Positions 9,899 to 18,899 of a stretch of DNA of 22,849 nt are shown here, in pieces (position 1 is the first letter of the stretch; each line of letters starts with the position of its first letter). The translations under genes and the position numbers were made by a program. The DNA is from Suillus spraguei (taxonomy: Eukaryota > Basidiomycota > Agaricomycetes > Boletales > Suillaceae). The notes below the pieces were generated by a model that had not been told where the DNA came from, did not search any database, and saw only the letters and a program-made list of their open reading frames with translations. The DNA is taken from contig JABCPU010000876.1 in the NCBI GenBank assembly GCA_016800925.1, forward strand, positions 1 through 22,849, written 5' to 3'.

Positions 9899-11330
9899 TT
9901 GTTAGCCATCTCCATTGTGATTATGAATACCTCTGCTACTGTTGGCAGCCATGCTAATCTTCAACAATCACTGGTTGAGTTGGACTTGGACACCTTGGAT
10001 TGCTTCTTCAACTTCAATAACCCTGAGCTCGTTGGTCACAATCGTGATCATCGTCAACTTCCATGGGCTGTTGGTGGGCAGTGCCCCCCCCAAAAAAAAC
10101 ATGATCATGCCAATGGGATTCGGATTTGGACATGATCCTGACCATGGTCATGATTATTATGCAGAAAATCAGCACCATTTACCACCACAGCATCTCATGG
10201 GCCAGTCATCAGATCATGACCTTAATCACCAGTCTCAACTTCAGTGGGCTCCACACCTGAATCAGCTTGACTTGGTCTTCCTGACTTTTAGTGCAGTCTG
10301 GCCCAGAGAGTGGCCCTTGCACGATCAGTATTTCACTTCCAACAGTAACCCCATGCCAGTGCCCGATAGTGGGCCATCACCATCGGGATCCATTGTGACC
10401 TTCACTCAACCCATAATTCCTCCAAGTATTAAAGTACCTGTGGCCCCAGTGTAGGATAGATCCAGTCACATAGCCAAGGTTAGTTTGCGCGCATTGCACC
10501 GACACCACAAGGCCAAAAGTGGCATTGACTCAGAGGGAGGTCATGGTGAAAGGCAATTCAAGCATTTACATTTGTGTCTTCGAACACCAAAGATTTTCAT
10601 TTGGCGTGTCATGAAGAGATGAAATTTTCAATTTTAAATGAGTCGCTGCTACCCACAGCGAGTAAAACTGCATCTATGGCAAAGAGTTCCTGGGAAACTG
10701 CAGTCAGCAGGCAGTCAGGTATGGTCTCCCAAGCATTGGATCCAAAGAGACTGCTAACCAATTGAAATTCGCTGAACTTCGCGACTGGGCTCATACTTTC
10801 CACTGTGAGCAGCAAAGAAGTCTCGGAAACATAGTCAATTCTATTCGAAGTGACATGAAGGATATTGCAAGAATGTTTGTTTATTTCTGACACAATCTAC
10901 AGGTGTACCAGATGAGTGCTTCGCACCTTATGGGCTGCAGAGCTCGAGTCTTGTACTTGATGGTGGATTCCTCTAGATATCTTGATGTCACACTAAAAGT
11001 AAATCATGAATTCGCTCTCAAAATAAATGCTCTCATTCAAGGTTTGGTTAGATTAATGGTTGTACAGTTACATCCCATTCGGAAACCCTGCTGTCATGGC
11101 TTACATTGGATACTTGCTGTATGATAGCAGGTATCAATACCATCGCTATATCGACAGTGACCCCATCGGACCATCTGAGTCATCACCCGGTCATGGTGTC
11201 TCCACACTTAATGTCAATGAATTGCGACCACTATTTATGATGACAAGTACTCTATTCCATTGGGCCTTGGAGGAGCGGTGCACAGGTATAGTTATTGATA
11301 GTGGACTGTGGGTCAAAAAAAGTCGGAAGT
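9899..11330 (+). pseudogene. Decayed unidentified coding region
   Basis: Protein-like text is spread over several frames. First comes SLVELDLDTLDCFFNFNNPE in one frame, then a run of eight C and eight A (10084-10099), then in another frame the His/Pro/Gln-rich stretch GFGHDPDHGHDYYAENQHHL continuing to 10454. Further pieces are ELRDWAHTFHCEQQRSLGNI (about 10775-10835), VPDECFAPYGLQSSSLVLDG (after a TACAG acceptor-like site at about 10902) and YIPFGNPAVMAYIGYLLYDS (about 11066). The pieces could be exons of one gene or unrelated remnants. I do not recognise a family and give no function. Confidence 0.3.
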
Positions 11331-11617
11331 ACCTGTCATATACCATACTTCTAATCTCAGATCCGACCATATCCGACCCGATCCGATCATTTCCATATCT
11401 GTCTGGTCCACGGATCCTGTCCGGACCACCCATCCGAATGTACTCACTTCTCGCACCTTAACTCCCTTGTGTATATCTGCGTCTATCTCCTTTCGTCATT
11501 CCTCCTGTTTCCGGTACTCCGGCTGTTTATATTTCTGTCCTGTGTTTACTGATCCGTTTCCTGTGTTCATTTCCGATTCATGCTTACTGATCCGCTGTGC
11601 ATTAACTAATAGACTTC
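11331..11617. other. No gene seen; ATCCGAC-rich stretch
   Basis: It contains short repeats of (A)TCCGA(C/T) at 11358-11388 and ACTGATCCG at two nearby places. It is pyrimidine-rich like the following sequence and could be part of the same element. Confidence 0.3.
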
Positions 11618-12200
11618 TGTTACACTTTGTACATAGCCCTCGGTCCCGGACTTGCTGATTATCCATCTTAGATACTTACAGTATATAAACCACTTGTAGA
11701 TCTCCGTAGAACCTTAGTTCGAATATCATCTTAGATTCTACTCATTCTGCCTCCTCCGGACTTAAGCCACTTTCCGCTTTAAGTCACCTTCCGAGACTTA
11801 GGATTGATTCCTATAGTCTATATCTCCGACTCTATCTTCGGATAGTCTACCTCCGTTAGTTTCTAGTTAGGAACTTGTTCCGAGACTAGCCTTAATCTCT
11901 GTCCTCTCCTTACATTCCAAATAACCTTCGGACGTACCATATCTGATACCTTCGGGCACCCGGATCCGTCACGCAACTCCTTCCGGGTCTTTGGATGAAT
12001 AACTCCTCCCTGAAATAAAGGGGCATTACTCGAGAAAGGGGCACAGTGCACGAACTGAGGCCAAAGCCCTTCGGATCTCTCTACCCTTGAGTACAGTCTT
12101 AACAGTACCACAACACATTTGTTAAGAGATTTGATGAGATGACCCCCAAGCAGAAGGCAGCTTTGCAAACTCTAGTCAATCAGATTGCTAGTTGTCCTTT
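11618..12200 (+). mobile_element. Possible LTR plus gag start of a second retroelement
   Basis: The sequence starting TGTTACACTTTG (11618) has a TATATAAAC box at about 11682-11690, and a stretch ending ACCACAACA (12115) gives TGTT..AACA termini about 500 bp apart. Shortly after, an ATG at about 12138 opens MTPKQKAALQTLVNQIAS, a charged N-terminus like some retroelement Gag proteins, before a stop. This layout fits a 5' LTR, short leader and truncated gag, but no second LTR, PBS match or target duplication was found. A small hairpin, CTAGTT with AACTAG, sits at 12188-12207. Confidence 0.25.
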
Positions 12201-12289
12201 GAACTAGTACGAATTTGCTCATTTACGTGTAGTATTAGTTAGACTCATTATCATTTTTGCCATCGTTTGTTTTATTAAACGGGTTTGCA

Positions 12290-12660
12290 CACACAGCGGT
12301 TGCCCAGGAGAGTGCCCTTCAGTCCAGGGACATTTCCGGCAGTCACAGCAGAGTGATAGACTCGATTTAATACATGAGATACAGCTGGGAAAAGGTAAGG
12401 CCTCAGCATCTGCGCATCTTCAAGGAGATGCAAGTCATCTCCAGCAGAAAACCCAATGCATCTACCAATGGCTGGCAAGGTTGTGAGTTCGAACACTGCA
12501 AGGAGGTCAGAATAGAGGACGATGTGAGCAAGATCAAACGAACCTCATAAATATGTGCCAATGGAAAGTAAGAGAGAACATGGCCATTTGGCTAGCCCAT
12601 ACCAAACGTGTTAGAATATGCAGACAGTGCAAGGTTCCCGTGGCTACTAAGTATCATGAT
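12290..12660 (-). pseudogene. Fragment of a long-chain fatty acyl-CoA synthetase gene
   Basis: The minus strand reads SHGNLALSAYSNTFGMG, a TAG stop, then PNGHVLSYFPLAHIYE, a 48-nt intron (12496-12543, GTTCGT..CTGAC..TTGCAG), then IGFSAGDDLHLLEDAQMLRP and FPAVSHVLNRVYHSAVTAGN, then VPGLKG. This order matches the middle of fungal Faa-type AMP-forming acyl-CoA ligases, which activate fatty acids with ATP and CoA at membranes. The ATP-binding P-loop before it and everything after VPGLKG are absent, so only about 110 of the usual 650-700 residues remain. The retained intron argues against a processed retrocopy. The joined exons do not keep phase perfectly. It abuts the TOR fragment in the same orientation; a 66-codon ORF (12592-12792) spans the junction. 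Confidence 0.8.
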
Positions 12661-12779
12661 CGATGAACAAGAATCTAAGTGTTGGAAGAGGGAACGGAAA
12701 GTCTCTTGCTTTGACCAATTTCCTTTGAGAGCCTTTGGGAACTGATTCTGATGTACAGAAGAATGGCCTTGTAGAACAC

Positions 12780-13730
12780 TGTAAAGATACAACCTAGCTT
12801 GGGCTGTAGATAAACCACTGCCTAAACTAGTATGTGAGTATTGCGCTCCATCTAGTCTGCTTCACTTGCAAGAACAAGAGCATTTGACCCTAAAGGTGGA
12901 TGCCTATTAGTATGGTCAAGTTCGAGTCTAACTTATGTGTGAAACAAGCATCGTGGTCAGCAGTAAGTTGCTGCGGTCAGCGGTGATACTGCTGGAACTA
13001 GCATTGTGTGTAGCGGTGCTTCTGTGGTTGAGATAAGGTCAGTAACAGTTGCGTCGAGCAAGTGATGTCGAGCGGTGGTCTCAGCGGTAGCGGTAAGGTT
13101 GCGAGCAGTGCAAGGAAACAATAAAGTAGTTCACAGTACTTTCAGCGGTAAAGTAGCAGTGCATGAGAAGTCCAGTCAAAGTAACAGTCGAAAGTCCAGC
13201 GGTAACAGAGAACGAGCGTGATGTATTAACAAGCGATAAGGAAACTTAAAGACTATGTCCACTACTGGGTAGATCTGGAGCTAGACAGTAATCCTGACCT
13301 ATAGTACGTGCAATGGTGTAAAATCAGGTACTGTATCGTGCGGGGTACACAGTGCTTATATCCTAAATTGTATGTATTCAGAATACTCTAGGCGAGATCA
13401 GTAGCGCTGGAGTGTAGTAACCACCATAAGTAAACATAGTGCGAGGCGCTGCGGCACAAGGCAACATGTAATAAGGCTTGCCGTGGAATTAGTGATAACG
13501 AACAGAAAACAAATGATGCACCAAATGGAGCTATGCGGATGCAGCAAGGACATGGAAGGACATCAGTATGTGGAACGTGGTGCGGCAGTTGGTATGGTGT
13601 GCGGTAAGCATGGGATGCCACCGGTACTGCTAAAGGGGTAAGACGGCCATGGACAAGTGGTGACTCCTGTAGATGTGAGATGAGTGTCAAAATATGGGGT
13701 TTTAAGCCCAGCGCCAATATGTTCGTTACA
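12780..13730 (+). mobile_element. L3: full-length solo LTR (subfamily B) with target duplication
   Basis: It begins TGTAAAGATACAACC and ends GTTCGTTACA, 951 bp. It is flanked by ACAC on both sides (12776-12779 and 13731-13734). It sits inside the TOR fragment: removing it with one ACAC rejoins the minus-strand reading to ...RVFYKAIL, as TOR has there. The head matches L2 and L5, the 3' end matches L1. AGCGGT-type motifs recur through the middle. There is no internal gag-pol, so it arose by LTR-LTR recombination or is a non-autonomous unit. Confidence 0.88.
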
Positions 13731-14326
13731 ACACTCTAACCAGTGAATCAGTCCCCATATCAACGATATGATCATCCATCAAATCCCATTCATGAAGTAA
13801 CCATGTCACTGCAGCGGCCATTGAGGCTATCTTGCAGCAGTCCTCGATGGATCCTCTTGGGCTTTCTCCTCATATGTGTCAAGTACCTCTTGCCATCTGC
13901 CCAGGCGCTCATACCATTCATGCTTGCTGACATTGTACTGCTCTTGTGCAATAATGAGAGTACCCCAAGCGGTGTCGTATTGCTGTAGCTTGGTGTTGAT
14001 TCCGATCAATGCCTTGATTATGTTTGGGGAGGTTTTGGTAAAGAATTCGAGCTCCTTGTAGTGAAGAATTTTTGCATAGGCATGGAACCTCAAGGCATAC
14101 TCTCCTAGAGTGTGATGTTCGACAGGGAGCGGTTTTTTCCTTGTGTTCCATGAACTCAGCTAAGCTAAGTAGTCGGTGCATGAGATCAGATGGAGCACTG
14201 GTGGGGGTAATGGCAGATTCAATGGATCACACAAGTCCTCCCTGATTAAGTGGTTAGCATGAATCAGTCACAAGCACAAAGTGGATTCACTTGATACAGT
14301 CCTGTCCAGCAGGATATGAATGCCAC

Positions 14327-15268
14327 TGAAACGAAGAAACTAGCGCTGGCCTAAGTATAAGCGCAGCGTTAATCCTACTAAAGGCGCGAGTGAGATGTTT
14401 GACCCAAGAGGACTGCAGATAGAAGCAATTCCTTCTAAGTTAGTGCAAAGGAAACAATGAAGTACTAAATTGGCTGCTAGGATTCTGATTTCCGAGAATA
14501 GCGGCGGTAGCGGGTACGGTGTCAGCGGTACACGCGTGGTAACGATAGCTGCAACGGTTAGCTAGCGAGAGCAGGAACAAAGTTGCTTGGGCGGGACGAA
14601 ATGTTATAACTACCGGCAGTGCAGTAGCAGTAGCAGCAACTTCTGTATGAGCGGGAACGCAGACAAGAGAGAAAGCAACCCAGCGAGATCACTGGCCGCG
14701 GGTCTGTTACGAGTAGCAAAGTCGAAAGTCGCGCCATACTTTGAGTGGTAAAGTTACCGGCAGTTAAATCAATGAGCATGGTTCGAACGGAGAAATGTTC
14801 AAATGCAAATAGATTGCGACTAGTGAGCGTTTCTAATACTAAGTCCTAGTGAAGGGATGTAATGGGAAGTGAGTGACGGTATGTATGTTCAGTCCTTTTT
14901 AACATATGCGAGTGCATACGAGATAACTATGCGAGTCCGTAGCAAGAAAGAAAATAAACGGGGTACTTAATTATGAGGCGCGCAGCGTGCAGCAGCCTCT
15001 TGAGATATAAGGTAAATTCTGCCGTAGGTTTAGTAATGGTGGAAGCGAGGTAACTACGCACCAATGGATTCTAGACAGAATTGGACGGGACATGAGGGCA
15101 TCAGCGCAAGGATCCGGTAAGGGTTCGCAGAAGAAGAACGGTTCTGCCTTAGCAGAGCGAAAAGGCTATTTCGTCACTATAAGGGAATCCTTCGGTTGCC
15201 GCCGTAGACGTTAATGAGACGCTTGCCGAAACGGGGTTTTGACAGTCAGCATGACTTTTCTCGCTACA
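14327..15268 (+). mobile_element. L4: full-length solo LTR (subfamily A) with target duplication
   Basis: It begins TGAAACGAAG and ends TTCTCGCTACA, 942 bp. Flanks are CCAC (14323-14326) and CCGC (15269-15272), a 4-bp duplication differing by one CpG-type change. Removing it with one copy restores a perfect TOR exon on the minus strand, LFDA followed by AFISCW. The distal half matches L2 in opposite orientation (AGTCCTTTTTAACAT, GGTTTAGTAATGG, GCACCAATGGATTC). The head is diverged from the other copies. It contains no coding region. Confidence 0.85.
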
Positions 15269-15654
15269 CCGCATCGAACAGTTCTTTCGCCAAAGGAGGG
15301 TGAATATTGACAAGACCCATGCAAGCCTGAAGCGCATGTGACAGAGATTCCTTCATCAACTCCACAGAAAGGTGGTGCATCCACTCTGTCCAGTCCTCTC
15401 TTGAGCTCATGGAGGACACATCCACACTTGCTTCAGATGCTGTTGATTTACAGTCAATTTAGCTGCTTCCCACAGGTACAGAGATTTCAGCAGCCTTGGA
15501 TTTGCTGAAGGAATATCAAGAATTGACATTGTGAGATTGCAAAAAAAAAGAGACACACAGCAAGTCGTGAGTTCCTGGCTCTTGCAGTAGATGTTCCCCA
15601 TTCAGGAGCTTCAATATCAAATTTTCATACCGAGGATGATGTATATGATTCCGG

Positions 15655-16208
15655 TGTAAAGATACAACCTAACCTGGGCTGTAGAAAAAACTACCTCCTA
15701 AGTTAGTATGTGTGTCTTTGCGCTCCGTCTAGTCTGCTTCACTTGCGAAACAAGAGTGTTCGACCCTAAAGGGGAATGCCTGTTAGTATTGGTCAAGTTT
15801 GAGTCAAACCAATGTGCAAATGTAGCATTGTAGTCAGCAGTAAGTTGCCGCGGTCAGCGATGATGTCTGCGGTAATGATATGGTTGCCAGCAGTGCAAAG
15901 AAACAGTAAAGAAAGTCCATGGTACTTTCAGTGGTAAAGTAGCGGTGCGTGAGAAGCTCAGTAAAAATAGCAATCAAGAGTCCAGCGGTAATGGTGAACA
16001 AGCATAATTGATTAACGAGCGGTAAGGAAACTTTAAAGACTAAGTCCACTACTGGGTAGATCCAGAGCTAGACAATAATCCTGACCTATGGTACGTGCAA
16101 TGGGGTAAAATCAGGTATTCATATAGTGCAGGGTACACAGTGCTTATATCCTAAATCATATGTACTTGGAATGCTCTAGGTGAGATCAGTAGCGCTTGAG
16201 TGTAGTAG
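15655..16208 (+). mobile_element. L5: 3'-truncated solo LTR (subfamily B)
   Basis: It begins TGTAAAGATACAACC after CCGG and follows L3 closely (GTCCACTACTGGGTAGATC, GGGTACACAGTGCTTATATC) until GAGTGTAGTA at about 16208, where similarity stops. The last 300 bp of the LTR are missing. An internal deletion relative to L3 lies near 15865. Downstream the sequence passes into a GGGTGGGCC minisatellite. Confidence 0.8.
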
Positions 16209-16317
16209 AGCCCCTTCAGTGACAAACTCCATACTATATGGGTCACCTGACCCACATAATATCCCATCAAAGACGGGCCAGCGGACCATGGGCCGAGGTT
16301 ATGTATATCCTCGATGT

Positions 16318-16630
16318 TGACGGATGGGCTGGGGAGAATATTATTTCCGATGGCGACGGGTGGGCCGGGAGACTTGTATTTTTGGGAGAGATGGGTGGGC
16401 CCATCTGGGTAGTATGTAGAGTAGGATATTATAGACAGCTGGGCTGAAGAGAGATGCAAGGCAAATATTATTGCATAGATGGGTGTGCCGAGGTAAGAGA
16501 ATATTACATATACGGGTGGGCCGAGGGTGCAGTAAAATATTTATTGCATAGACGGGTGGGCCGATGTGGGGGAATTTCACATAGATGGGTGGGCCAGGTA
16601 AAATATATTACATATATGGGTGGGCCTAGA
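16318..16630. repeat. GGGTGGGCC minisatellite
   Basis: GGGTGGGCC occurs at 16358, 16393, 16514, 16554, 16587 and 16618, with a variant GGGTGTGCC near 16482. Typical spacing is 31-40 bp, and the interval is AT-rich (AAATATTTATTGCATAGAC type). Several short ORFs on both strands here are by-products. From 16631 to 16769 I see nothing. Confidence 0.75.
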
Positions 16631-16769
16631 TATGTATCATAAAGACGTACAGCTGATGTAGCCACCAGAGAATCAAACACATAGGATACATGCACCCTAT
16701 GAGTGCATATACCTACCATCGACCACCAAAATCTAAACCCTGAAGCACGAAAACCTGAATTCATCATGT

Positions 16770-16780
16770 CTGACATTCAT
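16770..16780. repeat. Left copy of an 11-bp direct repeat flanking the satellite block
   Basis: CTGACATTCAT here is repeated exactly at 18856-18866, just outside the right inverted repeat. It is a candidate target-site duplication. Confidence 0.6.
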
Positions 16781-17239
16781 CGATAATTGAGGTGCTGGGT
16801 GCCGGTGCCAAGTCCCGAATCCAGGAACTTGAAACTGGAGATTCAAACTAGAGATTTCCTGAATTCCGGATACCCGGACACCCGAAACACAACACACAAG
16901 GTGAAAGATTTGAAGTCCATGTGTGGAGTCATCTAGTGCGAGTGCTGGGTGCGGTGCAGAGTACCGAAACTAGAAACTAGAAACTCAAGATTCAGACAAA
17001 ACAGACATCTACCAAAATGTGTGGATCAAAGCTTTGTTGTTGCCTGACATGTGTCTGAGTCCCGAGGACTGAACCCCGAAATTGTAGACTACCAGATTTC
17101 GGGATTCAGGGTTTGGCACTGGAGATTTGAGATTTGAGATGAAAAAGATATCTACCAAATATGTGTGGATCAAAGTCATTTTATTGCCTAACATTGTTTT
17201 CAGTCTCAAGTGCAAAAGCCCAAGTACCGAACCCGAACC

Positions 17240-18715
17240 CCTAAATAGTAGACTACCAGATTTCGGAGTTCGGAGTTCGGCACTTAGAATGTGTGGATCA
17301 ATAGGTGTCTATTGCCTCACATTGTTCTGAGTCCCAAGTCGTGAGTGCTGGGTGCCGGGGTTCAGGGTTCAGCACTGACAATATGTTGCTCAAGATCTTT
17401 CATATTATGAGTACCAAGTCCCGAGTGCCGAGTGCTGGGTGCCGGAGTTCGGGGTTCGGCACATAAAAATGTGGATCGAGGTCTTTCACATTGTTTTGAG
17501 TGCCGAATACCATCCCCAGTGCTGGGTGCCGGAGTTCGGGTTCGGCACTCAACATGAGTAAATCAAGATCATTGCATTGCCTCACATTGTGCTAACTCCC
17601 GGGTGCCGGAGTTCGGGTTCGGCACTCAACATGTGTAAATCAATATCTTTGTATTGCCTCACATAGTTTTAACTCGCAGGTGGCGGGGTTCAGGGTTTGG
17701 TGTTAAAATATGTGGATCGATATCATTCACATGGTTATGAGTACCAAGTCCCGAGTCCCGATTGCCGGGTGCCGGAGTTCGGGGTTCAGCACATAAAATA
17801 TGTGGATCGAGGTCTTTCACATTGTTTTGAGTCCCGAATAACGATCTCGAGTGCGGGTTACCATGTGAGGCAATACAAAGATATTGATTTACACATGTTG
17901 AGTGCCGAACCCGAGCTCCGGCACCCATAGCAAATACCATGTATGATTTACACAGTTGATGCGAACCCAGCTCCGCACCGGCAGTTAGCACAATGTGAGG
18001 CAATACCATGATATTGATTTACACAAGTTGAATGCCGAACCCCGAGCTCGGCACCCGCACTCGGGGATGGCACTCAACTTGTGTAAATCAATATCAGGGT
18101 ATTGCCTCACATTGTGGTAACTCCCGGGTGCCGGAGCTCGGGGTTCGGCACTCAACATGTGTAAATCAATATCATGGTATTGCCTACATTGTGCTAACTG
18201 CCGGGTGCCGGAGCTTGGGTTGGCACTCAACATGTGTAAATCAATATCTTTGTATTGCCTCACATTGTAACCCAGCACTCGGGGATCGTTTTGTTTTGAG
18301 TGCCGAATACGATCCCCGAGTGCCGGGTACCGGAGTTGGGGTTCGGCACTCCACACATGTAAATCAATATCTTTGTATTGCCTCACATATTTCTAACTCC
18401 TGGGTGCCGGGGTTCGGGGATCAGTGATAGAATATGTGCATCAAATCTTTCACATTGTTATAAGTTCCAAGGCCCAAGTCCCGAGTGCCGGGTGCCGGAG
18501 TTCGGGGTTCGGCACTCAACATGTGTCAATCAATATCTTTGTATTGCCTCACATTGTTCTAACTCCCGGGTGCCGGAGTTCGGGGTTCAGCACATCAAAT
18601 ATGTGGATCGATATCTGTCACATGGTGATGAGTCCCAAGTCCAGGGTCCCGGGGTTCGGGGTTTGGCACTTAAGATATATGGAATGATATGTTTCACAAT
18701 GTGACCCGGCACCCG
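17240..18715. repeat. ~78-bp satellite with alternating orientation
   Basis: The unit reads approximately CTCCCGGGTGCCGGAGTTCG, then GGGTTCGGCACTCAACATGT, then GTAAATCAATATCTTTGTAT, then TGCCTCACATTGT. Each unit contains GTGCCG and CGGCAC about 12 bp apart and can form a small hairpin. Most units run forward, but those between about 17855 and 18062 are in reverse orientation. More diverged units (ATGTGTGGATCAAAG, TTGCCTAACATTG) extend left to about 16990. Variants ending ACATAAAATATGTGGATCGA define a second subtype interspersed with the first. Confidence 0.85.
18276..18322. repeat. Perfect 14-bp inverted repeat inside the satellite
   Basis: CACTCGGGGATCGT (18276-18289) and ACGATCCCCGAGTG (18309-18322) are perfectly complementary with a 19-nt spacer. 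They lie at a junction between repeat units. Confidence 0.8.
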
Positions 18716-18855
18716 GCACAAGGTAACTCACAGATATGTTTCAAATTCTTTAAATTGTGTGTTGTGTTTCAGGTAGCCGGATATCCGGAATTCACGAAAT
18801 ATCCATTGTGAATCTCCATTGTCCAGTTCCGGATTTCCGGACTTGGCATCCAGCA

Positions 18856-18866
18856 CTGACATTCAT
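18856..18866. repeat. Right copy of the 11-bp direct repeat
   Basis: CTGACATTCAT, identical to 16770-16780, directly follows the right inverted arm. Confidence 0.6.
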
Positions 18867-18899
18867 TCAAACATTGTATATACATCTATGAACATACAA

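Larger units (their letters stand above)
12690..15600 (-). pseudogene. Fragment of a TOR kinase gene (FAT domain), split by two solo LTRs
   Basis: TOR is the large PIK-related kinase that controls growth. Minus-strand pieces in order: KLTVNQQHLKQVW and REDWTEWMHHLSVELMKESL up to LAKELFDA (15600-15269); LTR L4; AFISCWTGL, a 56-nt intron (14242-14297, GTATCA..GCTAACC..ATCAG), SIESAIT, LLSLAEFMEHKEK, HAYAKILHYKELEF, INTKLQQYDTAWGTL, EWYERLGRWQEVL and MAAAVTWLLHEWDLMDDH (14326-13735); LTR L3; FYKAIL and VHQNQFPKALK (12779-12690). All match the FAT region; kinase, FRB and HEAT parts are missing. About 35 residues are deleted before MAAAV. A T6 run (14133-14138) shifts the frame, and a TGA precedes SIESAIT where Arg is expected. 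It is not a functional TOR gene. Confidence 0.9.
16781..18855. mobile_element. Satellite block with long terminal inverted repeats (foldback-like element)
   Basis: The left arm (about 16791-16915, TGCTGGGTGCC..GGAGATTC..GAATTCCGGATACCCGG..GAAACACAACACACAA) is matched in reverse complement by the right arm (about 18735-18855). Between them lie about 1.8 kb of tandem units. Eleven identical bases, CTGACATTCAT, flank both sides. No transposase ORF is present; all ORFs inside are repeat by-products. Long TIRs and 9-11-bp target duplications are known for Mutator-like elements, and arms built of tandem repeats are known for foldback elements. Assignment to either is inference. The left end has about 12 extra bases between the direct repeat and the inverted arm. 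Confidence 0.65.

Noticed and set aside
12188..12207. Hairpin with CTAG as a Helitron 3' terminus
   Set aside because: The stem is only 6 bp, and no matching 5' TC end or A/T insertion site can be shown from one copy.
13918..14181. 87-codon minus ORF as a separate gene
   Set aside because: Only its first part (LLSLAEFMEHKEK) is TOR reading; after the T6 frameshift it is an off-frame translation of the same exon.
12780..15268. L3 and L4 as the two LTRs of one element
   Set aside because: They have different middle sequences and separate target duplications, and the DNA between them is TOR exon sequence.
16770..18704. Many ORFs of 60-133 codons on both strands
   Set aside because: They are produced by open frames of the minisatellite and satellite units; none has family features.
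17240..18715. CRISPR-like array
   Set aside because: The whole unit is repeated without unique spacers, orientation flips, and the genome is fungal.
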